Source of the DNA: Caryophanon latum | GTDB lineage: Bacteria; Bacillota; Bacilli; Bacillales_A; Planococcaceae | Direction: 5' to 3' | DNA: 64,000 nucleotides | NCBI RefSeq assembly: GCF_001700325.1 | Contig: NZ_MATO01000029.1 | Coordinates: 1-64,000, forward strand | Part shown: piece by piece, positions 18,516-26,641 of the stretch | How positions within the stretch are numbered: position 1 is the stretch's first letter | How the letters are laid out: the number at the start of each line of letters is the position of its first letter | Notes under the pieces: model-generated | Database searches by the model: none | The model's input: the letters and a program-made list of their open reading frames with translations, nothing else | What the model was told of the DNA's origin: nothing | Program-made: the position numbers and the translations under genes

Positions 18516-19317
18516 GTTCCTCGTACTCCTTCTGTTCAATAAACGCATCAATAACTTCGCTCGGGAAACCTTTTTGGTACAGCGCTTGCTTCGTGCGCAT
18601 ACGCAAATCGTAGCCTTCGTACTTCGCCGCGTATTTGCGCCATACTTTGTCACCCTGCACCGCGATGAGCGCATCCCAGTCGTCGTCTTGACGCTCTAAT
18701 TTTATATTTTCTACCACTGACGTAATAATCGCAAATGAATAGCCTTTACGCAAGAGCAAGTCTTGAATTTTTTGCTTTAGCTGCATCGGCGTTTTTTTCG
18801 TTTCGCTGCGCACAAGCTTTTCCGCAAGCTGCATCGCCACGTCGATTTGCTCTTGCTCGCTATACTGCTGTAGCACTTGCTGCTGTAGCTCCTTGTCGAT
18901 GCCTTTTTTATGCATGTCTTGCGCGATGGCACGCGGACCTTTTTTTTGCGTTTTCTTTTTCGTCTCGAGCAGCGCCTTTGAATACGCCGCATCGTCTAAA
19001 AACTTATAATGGTACAGCTTTTGAATCGCCTCTAAAATGACTGCCTCGCCAAAGCCTTGTGCGAGCAGCTTCTCCTTCACCTCGTGCTCACTGCGCATTT
19101 GAAATCCAAGAAATTGAAGCGCCTTGTTAAACGCCTTACGAATTTCCTCCTCGTACGTAATGTCGCCGATTTCGAATTCGTCGAGCACTTTGCCTTTTTT
19201 TAATTCAAACTGCACGAGCACTGCTTCATCGACCGCAAAGGCATATTGCTCGTCTAGAAATATGTTGTAGCGCTGCTCATTATTTTTTTGGCGCGTAATT
19301 TTCGTAATTTTTTTCAT
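18508..19317 (-). CDS. recX: RecA regulatory protein RecX
   Basis: 269-residue RecX, a modulator that binds RecA filaments. Three repeated three-helix modules rich in RSEHEVKEKL-type motifs (about residues 60-110, 110-160 and 200-265) are visible, including FQMRSEHEVKEKL and MHKKGIDKEL. The ATG at 19317 has AAGGAGGG 8 bases upstream; the frame extends far upstream to 19470, through repeat R5, but without a ribosome site. First gene of the recX-yfhH-yfhJ operon. Confidence 0.92.
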   Translation of the reverse strand: MKKITKITRQKNNEQRYNIFLDEQYAFAVDEAVLVQFELKKGKVLDEFEIGDITYEEEIRKAFNKALQFLGFQMRSEHEVKEKLLAQGFGEAVILEAIQKLYHYKFLDDAAYSKALLETKKKTQKKGPRAIAQDMHKKGIDKELQQQVLQQYSEQEQIDVAMQLAEKLVRSETKKTPMQLKQKIQDLLLRKGYSFAIITSVVENIKLERQDDDWDALIAVQGDKVWRKYAAKYEGYDLRMRTKQALYQKGFPSEVIDAFIEQKEYEEHE

Positions 19318-19401
19318 AATGCTAGCCCTCCTTTTTGGCTTTCTATGTGAAACATACGTATGATGTAGATAGCAAGATATATTCGTTGATAATCGCTTCA
19401 T

Positions 19402-19500
19402 TCGGCTCGCTTTCCTGGGGCGTGGCTTGAGCCTCCTCGCCGCTCCTACGTCGCGTCTGCGGGGTCTCAAGTCTCACGCTTTTCCCCAAGGAGTCTCGCC
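19402..19500 (+). repeat. Interspersed repeat, copy R5 (subfamily B)
   Basis: Arms GGCTCGCTTTCCTGGGGC and CCCCAAGGAGTCTCGCC. An inner stem CTTGAG...CTCAAG is visible. Located between the divergent recX and yfhF genes. Confidence 0.85.
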
Positions 19501-19571
19501 AATTACGCTCTATCAACGTTAATGAATCAACACACATGATGCAAGTACAAACAAACGATGAGGTGATGAAA

Positions 19572-20477
19572 GTGAACATTGCAATTACAGGCGGAACGGG
19601 ACTTGTCGGGCGCGCGCTCACAAAGCTTCTCCAACAAAACGAACATACTGTATACATTTTAACACGCGGTGAGCAAAAGGTTGAAAACGGCATTCATTAC
19701 ATTCACTACTTATCTGAACATGCAGCACCTGAACAACATTTACAAGCGATCGATGCGTTCGTCAATTTAGCCGGCGTGTCACTCAATAGCGGACGTTGGA
19801 CAGACGAAACGAAGGACGCCATTTACAGCAGCCGCATCGATGCAACGCGAGAAGTCATTCGCATTATGAAGGCGATGGAGCAAAAGCCAAAAGTACTCAT
19901 AAACGCTTCGGCTGTCGGCATTTACCCTACATCAAAAACGAACGAATATACAGAGCAAGAAACGAATTTAGCAAACGACTTTTTAGGGACGACGGTGCGC
20001 CACTGGGAGGCAGAAGCTGAGCGTGCAAACGAGCTTGGTGTGCGCGTAGCAATCGGACGCTTCGGTGTCATTTTACATGAGGACGCGGATTCGTTAAAGC
20101 TCATGGCAATGCCGTATAAATTCGGTGTTGGTGGGCGTATCGGCAGCGGCAAGCAATGGCTGTCGTGGGTGCATGTAGATGATGTTGCACGGGCGCTATA
20201 CTTTGCGATCACGCATAACATCGTCGGACCGTTCAACGTCGTGAGCCCAAAACCGATGACGATGCATGCATTTGGCGCTACGCTTGCACAAGTGTTGACG
20301 TCTCCGCACTGGCTACCGGTACCCGCATTTGCGCTCAAGCTTGCACTCGGTGAGAAAAGCACGCTCGTTGTCGACGGGCAGTTCGTCAAGCCGACCGTTT
20401 TACTCGAGCATGGCTTTACGTTCGACTACCCCGATGCAAAACGAGCGCTTCAGCACATTTTCCATAGCGCGCCTTAG
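19572..20477 (+). CDS. yfhF: NAD(P)-binding epimerase family protein YfhF
   Basis: 301-residue TIGR01777-type sugar-nucleotide-epimerase-like protein. Rossmann motif ITGGTGLVGRAL at the N-terminus, INASAVGIYP with the family's Tyr region, and C-terminal extension GFTFDYPDAKRALQHI typical of the family. Role uncertain. I prefer the GTG at 19572, which has GAGG 8 bases upstream and gives the N-terminus (M)NIAITGG seen in relatives; the ATG two codons earlier overlaps the ribosome site. Confidence 0.85.
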   Translation: MNIAITGGTGLVGRALTKLLQQNEHTVYILTRGEQKVENGIHYIHYLSEHAAPEQHLQAIDAFVNLAGVSLNSGRWTDETKDAIYSSRIDATREVIRIMKAMEQKPKVLINASAVGIYPTSKTNEYTEQETNLANDFLGTTVRHWEAEAERANELGVRVAIGRFGVILHEDADSLKLMAMPYKFGVGGRIGSGKQWLSWVHVDDVARALYFAITHNIVGPFNVVSPKPMTMHAFGATLAQVLTSPHWLPVPAFALKLALGEKSTLVVDGQFVKPTVLLEHGFTFDYPDAKRALQHIFHSAP

Positions 20478-20481
20478 TTGT

Positions 20482-20509
20482 TTGACGTAGCTTTTTTTCA
20501 CGGTATAAT
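20482..20509 (+). promoter_or_regulatory. Strong sigma-A promoter for the rRNA methyltransferase gene
   Basis: TTGACG (20482-20487), 16-base spacer, TATAAT (20504-20509), 33 bases before the start codon. Confidence 0.75.
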
Positions 20510-20541
20510 GGTGAGATGACTAAATTGAAGGACGTGGCAAA

Positions 20542-21918
20542 ATGAATCAACAAGCTGTAATGGAAGTCGGTCAAAAGTTTCCATTAACAATTAAACGTCT
20601 CGGCATTAACGGTGAGGGCGTTGGCTTTTTTAAGCGCAACGTCGTGTTCGTCAAAGGTGCGCTTCCTGGAGAAGAAGTAACAGCACAAGTAACGAACATT
20701 TCACGTAATTTCGCCGAGGCGAGCGTATTAAACATTCGCAAAGCGTCACCGTACCGCCAAGAAGCACCTTGCCCTGTATATGAGGAGTGTGGCGGTTGCC
20801 AGCTGCAGCACATGACGTACGAAGGGCAATTAAACGAAAAGCGCGACATCGTCATGCAGGCACTTGAAAAATACGTGCGCAACGTTGCTGAAACGACAGA
20901 CGTTCGCCCGACGCTCGGCATGGAAAACCCGTGGAACTACCGCAACAAATCCCAGTTCCAAGTACGTCAAGAAGGCAAGCGCGTTTATGCTGGTCTATTT
21001 GCAGAAGGCTCAAACAAGCTGCTAAACATTAACGACTGCCTCGTGCAACAAGAAGTAACTTCAAAGGTGACAGTCGCTACGCGTAAAGCGCTACAAAAAC
21101 TTAATATTCCAATTTATGATGGCAAAACGTTAAGCGGCTTAGTACGCACAATCGTCGTTCGCACTGGAGTTCGCACAGGTGAGACGCAAGTGTGCTTAGT
21201 AACGACGCGCAACGAGCTTCCAAAGAAAGAGGAGCTGTTAGAGCGCATTCGCAAAGTCGACCCGTCAATCGTATCGATTACACAAAACGTCAACCGCAGT
21301 AAAACGTCGCTTATTTTCGGTGAGGAGACGTTCACGCTATGGGGTAAGGACACGATTCACGAGGAGCTTGGTGAACTAGCATTCGACTTATCGTCACGCG
21401 CATTTTTCCAGCTCAACCCGATCCAAACGGTGCATTTATACGATGAAATTAAAAAAGCAGCCGAGCTAACAGGTAACGAATCGGTAGTTGATGCATATTG
21501 CGGCGTCGGCACAATCGGCTTATGGCTCGCAAAAGATGCAAAAGAAATTCGTGGTATGGACATTATCGCTGAATCGATTGACGATGCGAAAGCAAACGCG
21601 AAAGCACATGGCATCGAGCATGCACGTTACTTTACTGGCAAGGCAGAGGACTGGTTCGGACGTTGGCATAAATCAGGCTACGTGCCAGACGTTGTAACGG
21701 TAGACCCACCGCGTACAGGATTAGACGACCGCTTCATTCAATCCGTTTTACAAGTAAAACCGAAGCGCTTCGTATACACGTCTTGTAATCCGTCAACACT
21801 TGCAAAAGATTTACAGCAGCTAACGAAAATTTACGACGTTGAGTACATTCAGCCAGTCGATATGTTCCCGCATACGGCACATGTCGAGGCAGTTTGTAAA
21901 CTCGTATTAAAGCAATAA
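20542..21918 (+). CDS. rlmD: 23S rRNA (uracil-5-)-methyltransferase, RlmCD/RumA family
   Basis: 458-residue SAM-dependent enzyme that makes 5-methyluridine in 23S rRNA (U1939, and U747 in the dual-specific Gram-positive RlmCD). N-terminal TRAM domain (residues 1-70), iron-sulfur cluster cysteines C-x5-C-x2-C in [12 protein letters not shown] plus a later Cys in NDCLV, SAM-binding [14 protein letters not shown], catalytic Cys and base in [13 protein letters not shown], and DPPRTGLDD. Specificity for one or both uridines cannot be told from sequence. Confidence 0.92.
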   Translation: MNQQAVMEVGQKFPLTIKRLGINGEGVGFFKRNVVFVKGALPGEEVTAQVTNISRNFAEASVLNIRKASPYRQEAPCPVYEECGGCQLQHMTYEGQLNEKRDIVMQALEKYVRNVAETTDVRPTLGMENPWNYRNKSQFQVRQEGKRVYAGLFAEGSNKLLNINDCLVQQEVTSKVTVATRKALQKLNIPIYDGKTLSGLVRTIVVRTGVRTGETQVCLVTTRNELPKKEELLERIRKVDPSIVSITQNVNRSKTSLIFGEETFTLWGKDTIHEELGELAFDLSSRAFFQLNPIQTVHLYDEIKKAAELTGNESVVDAYCGVGTIGLWLAKDAKEIRGMDIIAESIDDAKANAKAHGIEHARYFTGKAEDWFGRWHKSGYVPDVVTVDPPRTGLDDRFIQSVLQVKPKRFVYTSCNPSTLAKDLQQLTKIYDVEYIQPVDMFPHTAHVEAVCKLVLKQ

Positions 21919-21924
21919 ATGAAG

Positions 21925-21956
21925 CGAGATGCTCTTTACTGAGGGCGTCTCGTTTT
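21925..21956 (+). terminator. Terminator after the rRNA methyltransferase gene
   Basis: 10-bp stem with two wobble pairs (21925-21934 with 21943-21952) and a short T run. Confidence 0.65.
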
Positions 21957-22039
21957 CACATTTTCACGAAAGAGCAACGCGTGTTATTTGAACTTTTTCA
22001 TGGTATGCTGAACGTATTGATTTAGGAGGTTTTTCAACG

Positions 22040-22762
22040 ATGGCAACAATTCAAGAAATTAATGAGCAAGCCCGCACATTAAAACGTGAAGGCAAATATG
22101 ACGAAGCTTTATCACTTTATTCAGAAGGCTTAAAGGCGTTAAACAATGCGCTTGAGCAATTCGAAGCAACAGGTGAAGCACAAGTCGTTGTAGAAGGCAC
22201 AGAGCCCGCAACGCTTGATTTCATACTATTCCAGCTGCAATCAACGTATTACAACTTAGCAAAAATTGCATACTTAAAAGAAGATCCAAGCTATGCTATT
22301 CGCGCGTATTTAGCAGCAATGCATATTGAAATTTCAAAAGTAGCAAGCGACATTCGTACAGGTCAATTAAGCGAGGACTATAAAAAAGCATTCCGCCAAA
22401 TTCCACAAGAAGCAGTTGCACAGCTGCCACACCCTGCTGCTGCTTATATTTATTTTGAGCGCGACAAGCCTCGTCACATCGCCCATGCGTTTATGGATTA
22501 CAATGAGGATTTTTTAAAGAGCGCTGAGGCAAACCCAAAATACGTAGCAGCATATAAGGCGAAACTTCGCGGCGACGGCTCGTATGAAGATGTACTAAAG
22601 GAGCAAGGCATTACAGAGGAAGAATCAAACGCGGCAGAGCTTCAGTTTTACTGGCCGTTCGGTGCGCGCTTCTTCATGAAAAATGGGCTTGACTGGTCAC
22701 GCATCGACGCGACGAACGTTTTTGAAATTTATTTCGAATCAGAAGAACGTCAAACACGATAA
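22040..22762 (+). CDS. Tetratricopeptide-repeat-like protein of unknown function
   Basis: 240-residue soluble protein with an excellent TTTAGGAGG ribosome site. The N-terminus (INEQARTLKREGKYDEALSLYSEGL) is a canonical TPR helix pair and a second pair may lie at residues 68-105 (YYNLAKIAYLKEDPSYAIRAYLAAM). The rest is not recognised. Suggests a protein-protein interaction role. Monocistronic with a bidirectional terminator. Confidence 0.6.
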   Translation: MATIQEINEQARTLKREGKYDEALSLYSEGLKALNNALEQFEATGEAQVVVEGTEPATLDFILFQLQSTYYNLAKIAYLKEDPSYAIRAYLAAMHIEISKVASDIRTGQLSEDYKKAFRQIPQEAVAQLPHPAAAYIYFERDKPRHIAHAFMDYNEDFLKSAEANPKYVAAYKAKLRGDGSYEDVLKEQGITEEESNAAELQFYWPFGARFFMKNGLDWSRIDATNVFEIYFESEERQTR

Positions 22763-22800
22763 AAAAGGCATGTGCGAAAATTTTCGCACACGCCTTTTTT
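22761..22800. terminator. Bidirectional terminator
   Basis: Long stem AAAAGGC-A-TGTGCGAAAA with its complement (one mismatch), A and T runs on both sides, between convergent genes. Confidence 0.85.
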
Positions 22801-23300
22801 TATACTAACTGCTCAAAGCCATACGTATATAAACGAATATGCTCGTCATCAATGACTGCATCTTGCACATCAATTGGCTGTCCGCCGAGCTTTTCAAAAA
22901 ACGACAAGCTCGCTGCATCGTCAATGACACGTAAATACACTTTATGCGCCCCTTGCTCGTTCATTAACGTTAAAAAATGTTTCAATAAATCGCGCCCATG
23001 CCCTAAGCCGTTATGTTCTGGCTTTACGTATAAACTAAGCAGCTCCGCATCGTAGCCTGGATAGTTTTCCTTACGTACGAGCCCGCCGCTAACGAAGCCA
23101 AAAAGCTGCCCGTCCTTTTCTAACACGAACGTATGCATTTTTTCATTCGCTACATTATCTTCCCATAAATATGTTCGCTTTTTATGTGACAGCGACTGTA
23201 AAAATTGCTCGCTCACATGCTCTGTATATGTCGCCTGCCAGCATTGAATTTGTAACGTTGCAATGGCCGCGGCGTCATGTGCTGTTGCTAATCGAATCAT
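22800..23300 (-). CDS. GNAT family N-acetyltransferase
   Basis: 166-residue GNAT protein. The acetyl-CoA motif is NGLGHGRDLL (Q/R-x-x-G-x-G/A) after the strand AELLSLYVKPEH, followed by VYLRVIDDAASLSFFEKLGG. Substrate unknown; small-molecule or protein amine. ATG preceded by GGGGGCAG. Monocistronic. Confidence 0.82.
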   Translation of the reverse strand: MIRLATAHDAAAIATLQIQCWQATYTEHVSEQFLQSLSHKKRTYLWEDNVANEKMHTFVLEKDGQLFGFVSGGLVRKENYPGYDAELLSLYVKPEHNGLGHGRDLLKHFLTLMNEQGAHKVYLRVIDDAASLSFFEKLGGQPIDVQDAVIDDEHIRLYTYGFEQLV

Positions 23301-23460
23301 TTGCTCTGCCCCCTTTATGTGTACTCTTTATTATTTCACGTTTACAAAGAGGTTGAAAACAAAAAACTCTCAATTTCTCAACAACTATTCCTATTTCGTT
23401 CATTGCAATGCTCCATCATTCCATATATTATGGAGGAAATAACGAATGAGGTGCTTTCAA

Positions 23461-23637
23461 ATGAAACCAATTTCAGATAAAGATCAGCAAGTAACCTACT
23501 TAAAAGAGCGTCTCCAAATTTTTTTACAAGTGCTAGATGCCATTGATCCTGAAACGACAGAGCTTGACGATATCGACCGCTTAATTCAAATGATGGACGA
23601 TTTAGAGCAAAAGATGGATCAGTTCAACAATCGATAA
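23461..23637 (+). CDS. Small SE1561-like protein
   Basis: 58-residue acidic protein. I recall a Firmicutes family named SE1561 with the same plan: YLKERLQIFLQVLDAIDPE followed by LDDIDRLIQMMDDLE. Likely a short helical bundle. Start is the ATG at 23461, 7 bases after GAGGTG; the frame's earlier ATG at 23446 lies upstream of that site. No known function. Followed by a perfect terminator. Confidence 0.65.
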   Translation: MKPISDKDQQVTYLKERLQIFLQVLDAIDPETTELDDIDRLIQMMDDLEQKMDQFNNR

Positions 23638-23639
23638 AG

Positions 23640-23683
23640 AAAGAGGCTATGCTAAAAATCTACATTTTAGCATAGCCTCTTTT
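23640..23683. terminator. Bidirectional terminator
   Basis: About 18-bp stem AAAGAGGCTATGCTAAAA with its complement (ending 23683), between convergent genes. Confidence 0.88.
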
Positions 23684-23686
23684 CGC

Positions 23687-24460
23687 TCACCCGCAATCCC
23701 AGTTATACAACACGCGGCTGAAATCGCGATTTTTCAGTTGCTCCTCTGTCACAAAAAAGTTTGCGATGCCAACGTCACCCCATAGTAAATCGAGATCCAT
23801 TTGCGAATCGATTTGTAAAAGCATAACAGTATAATCGCTATATTCGTACTCACGAGGGTCCGTTTGTGTAAAAAAGCTGTATCCACCAACTTGATGAAGC
23901 GGCTCGTTGTAATGTAACTTGATGTAGTCGTCCCATGCATCGTATTGCTCGGCTACTTCATTAGGTAAATGCTGCGCGCGAAAATCCTCTAAGCTAATCG
24001 GCTGCGTTTTTTGTGTGAAATGCATTTTCACTTCCTGCACTCCTGGCATCATTAATTCACTCTCATCGTATGTCGGAAGCTCCTGTTCTGCCATCATCTG
24101 CTCAACTGCTTCATGATAAATGACACGAAATCCTGCTTGATTCGTACCGTCGTCAAAGTCCATGCCATGTATGTCATCATATGGATCAATAAAAAACTGC
24201 AATATGCCGGTCGTTGGGAAATAAGAAAAATTCGGCATTTGCGCGAAGTTTAACTGTGCGAGTAGCTTTAACGGACGATTATCTTTATTCGTTGGAAACG
24301 GCATATTTAACGGGAAATACGGCACACCAAACAACTTGCTATCTGTGCGAGAAATCGACTCATCTTTTTGCAGCGTAATGTGTATATACGGCTGAACGCT
24401 TTGCTCAAAAAATGCTCGTGCAGGTTCGAAAGCTTGCGGTAACATTAATTTTCCGGTCAT
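23687..24460 (-). CDS. DUF1963 protein (YwqG-like)
   Basis: 257-residue protein of the YwqG/DUF1963 family: the motifs SKLFGVPYFP, LLAQLNFAQ, GILQFFID and, near the C-terminus, DLLWGDVGIANFF are those of the family, which is a beta-rich fold of unknown function sometimes linked to polymorphic-toxin immunity. No toxin gene is adjacent here. AAGGAAGG precedes the ATG. Monocistronic. Confidence 0.78.
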   Translation of the reverse strand: MTGKLMLPQAFEPARAFFEQSVQPYIHITLQKDESISRTDSKLFGVPYFPLNMPFPTNKDNRPLKLLAQLNFAQMPNFSYFPTTGILQFFIDPYDDIHGMDFDDGTNQAGFRVIYHEAVEQMMAEQELPTYDESELMMPGVQEVKMHFTQKTQPISLEDFRAQHLPNEVAEQYDAWDDYIKLHYNEPLHQVGGYSFFTQTDPREYEYSDYTVMLLQIDSQMDLDLLWGDVGIANFFVTEEQLKNRDFSRVLYNWDCG

Positions 24461-24544
24461 TTATTGTCCACACCTTCCTTTTCAAGTTACGTTAATTATA
24501 AAACATATGTTCGTATTTATCAATTAAAAATGCAAAAATTCTAA

Positions 24545-24558
24545 CTAAAGCGCTTACT
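24545..24558. promoter_or_regulatory. Possible cre (CcpA) site before the fumarase gene
   Basis: CTAAAGCGCTTACT contains the palindromic core AAAGCGCTT and matches a typical cre sequence at about 11 of 14 positions. A TATAAT at 24589-24594 follows 30 bases later, so bound CcpA would sit near the -35 region or just upstream. Confidence 0.5.
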
Positions 24559-24645
24559 TTTCACCTTTTATTCACGACGGCAAAAGGGTATAATGAACGT
24601 TGGAATTACCTAATACATTTTTATTTTTCTGGGGGGAAAAATAGT

Positions 24646-26184
24646 ATGGCATACTTACAAAACTTAGAGAAAAGCCTTTACAATTTAGTAACAGAAACTT
24701 CTACAAACTTACCTAAAGACGTTCGTCGCGCAATTAAAGCAGCGAAGGAAGCAGAAAACGCGGGTACTCGTGCTGCAATGTCTTTAGACACAATTACAAC
24801 GAACATCGTCATGGCGGAAGATAACGTATCTCCAATTTGCCAAGACACTGGTTTACCAACATTCAAAGTGTACACTCCAGTTGGCGTAAACCAAATCGAA
24901 ATCCGCAAAGCGATCGAAACAGCAATTGCGGCTGCTACAGGCGACGCAAAATTACGTCCAAACTCAGTAGACTCATTAACTGGTAAAAACTCTGGTACGA
25001 ATATCGGCGCTGGCTTACCAGTTGTGAAATTCGAACAATGGGAAAACGACTACATTACAATTAAACTAATTCTTAAAGGTGGCGGCTGTGAAAACAAAAA
25101 CATCCAATACTCTTTACCGACAGAATTAGAAGGTTTAGGTCGCGCTGGTCGTGATTTAGACGGTATTCGTAAATGTATTTTACACTCAGTTTGGCAAGCA
25201 CAAGGTCAAGGCTGTTCAGCAGGCTTCATCGGTGTTGGTATCGGTGGTGACCGCTCTTCTGGTTACGATTTAGCAAAAGAGCAATTATTCCGTCACGTTG
25301 ACGACGTAAACCCAATTGAAGACTTAGCGAAGTTAGAACAATACATCGTTGAGAAATCAAACACATTCGGCGTAGGTACGATGGGCTTCGGTGGTGAAGC
25401 AACATTACTTGGCTGTAAAATCGGCGTAATGGACCGCTTACCAGCATCATTCTTCGTATCAGTAGCGTACAACTGTTGGGCATACCGCCGCATGGCAATC
25501 GACATCAACCCTGAAACAGGCGAGATCATCAACTGGCACTACCAAGAAGGCGAAAAAATTACGTTCCGCGACGAAGAAAAGGAAGAAGCTGGCGACAACA
25601 AAGTAGTAGAATTAACAGCTCCTATTTCTGAAGAGCAAATCCGTTCATTAAAAGTGGGCGACGTTGTAAAAATTACTGGTCGTATGTACACTGGCCGTGA
25701 CGCAATCCACCACCACTTAATCGGTGAAGGCGTTGAAGCTCCAGTAGACTTAAACGGTCAAATTATTTACCACTGTGGTCCAGTAATGGCGAAAGACGAA
25801 AACGATAACTGGGTAGTAAAAGCTGCTGGCCCAACAACTTCAATTCGTGAGGAGCCATACCAAGGCGACATTATGAAAAAATTCGGTATCCGCGCAGTTA
25901 TGGGTAAAGGCGGCATGGGTCCAAAAACATTAAAAGCATTAGAAGAGCACGGCGGCGTTTACTTAAACGCAATCGGTGGTGCTGCACAATACTACGCAGA
26001 CTGCATCAAGTCAGTTGACGGCGTAGACTTAATGGAATTCGGTATTCCAGAAGCAATGTGGCACTTATCTGTTGAAGGCTTCACAGCAGTTGTAACGATG
26101 GACTCTCACGGGAACTCATTACACGCAGACGTTGAGAAATCATCATTAGATAAATTAGCTCAACACGCTGAGCGCGTATTCTAA
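24646..26184 (+). CDS. Class I (iron-sulfur) fumarate hydratase
   Basis: 512-residue fumarase in which the alpha (TtdA-like, about 1-285) and beta (TtdB-like, about 325-512) parts are fused. It interconverts fumarate and malate in the citric acid cycle. The three 4Fe-4S ligands are in SPICQDTG, GGGCENKN and TLLGCKIG. The C-terminal half has GPTTSIREE and KGGMGPKTL. Codon use is strongly biased, consistent with high expression. This oxygen-sensitive class is unlike the class II FumC/CitG of B. subtilis. A possible cre site lies upstream and a strong terminator follows. Confidence 0.9.
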   Translation: MAYLQNLEKSLYNLVTETSTNLPKDVRRAIKAAKEAENAGTRAAMSLDTITTNIVMAEDNVSPICQDTGLPTFKVYTPVGVNQIEIRKAIETAIAAATGDAKLRPNSVDSLTGKNSGTNIGAGLPVVKFEQWENDYITIKLILKGGGCENKNIQYSLPTELEGLGRAGRDLDGIRKCILHSVWQAQGQGCSAGFIGVGIGGDRSSGYDLAKEQLFRHVDDVNPIEDLAKLEQYIVEKSNTFGVGTMGFGGEATLLGCKIGVMDRLPASFFVSVAYNCWAYRRMAIDINPETGEIINWHYQEGEKITFRDEEKEEAGDNKVVELTAPISEEQIRSLKVGDVVKITGRMYTGRDAIHHHLIGEGVEAPVDLNGQIIYHCGPVMAKDENDNWVVKAAGPTTSIREEPYQGDIMKKFGIRAVMGKGGMGPKTLKALEEHGGVYLNAIGGAAQYYADCIKSVDGVDLMEFGIPEAMWHLSVEGFTAVVTMDSHGNSLHADVEKSSLDKLAQHAERVF

Positions 26185-26194
26185 TCACCTAACG

Positions 26195-26224
26195 AGCACG
26201 AGCGAGAAAATTCTCGCTCGTGCT
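26195..26224 (+). terminator. Terminator after the fumarase gene
   Basis: 14-bp perfect stem AGCACGAGCGAGAA with complement to 26224, followed by TTTTTT. Confidence 0.88.
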
Positions 26225-26257
26225 TTTTTACGTTTATCGCTAATGTCATTCTTTACG

Positions 26258-26372
26258 ATCGAGGCAGGCTTTCCGCGGGCTCGGCTCAAGCCTCCTCGAT
26301 ACTCGTTCCTCGTATCTGCGGGGTCTTTCGACGCGAGCTATTCCCGCTGGAGTCCGCCTCTCTCGTTACGAG
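26258..26372 (+). repeat. Interspersed repeat, copy R6 (subfamily A)
   Basis: Arms GATCGAGGCAGGCTTTCCGC and CCCGCTGGAGTCCGCCTC, with an inner TCTGCGGGGTCT segment common to several copies. One of the best-preserved copies. Confidence 0.88.
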
Positions 26373-26501
26373 CAAACGATTACACCCTAAAATATATTCA
26401 TTACAAACATTGTTACCGCTTATCGCAACTACTGTGTACTATAATGGAATAAAACATGTGTTGAGCGTTCATGTTATTCGGCGATGTAGCGTCTAGAAGC
26501 A

Positions 26502-26607
26502 TGGCGGCGAGACTCCTTGGGGAAAAGCACGAAACTTGAGACCCCACAGCCACGAAGCATGAGTGGCGAGGATGTCTCAAGCCGTGCCCCAAGAACGCGA
26601 GCCGCCT
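26502..26607 (-). repeat. Interspersed repeat, copy R7 (subfamily B)
   Basis: On the minus strand it reads GGCTCGCGTTCTTGGGGC ... CCCCAAGGAGTCTCGCC, close to R5. It lies inverted with respect to R6, 130 bp away, directly upstream of the first P-type ATPase ribosome site. Confidence 0.85.
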
Positions 26608-26641
26608 AGAGCAACTGGACGCAATAAATTGGAGGGATCAT

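Noticed and set aside
23687-24460. YwqG-like gene considered as immunity gene of a toxin system
   Set aside because: No toxin-like gene is adjacent.
26258-26607. R6 and R7 considered as inverted ends of one insertion sequence
   Set aside because: They belong to different subfamilies and no transposase frame lies between them.
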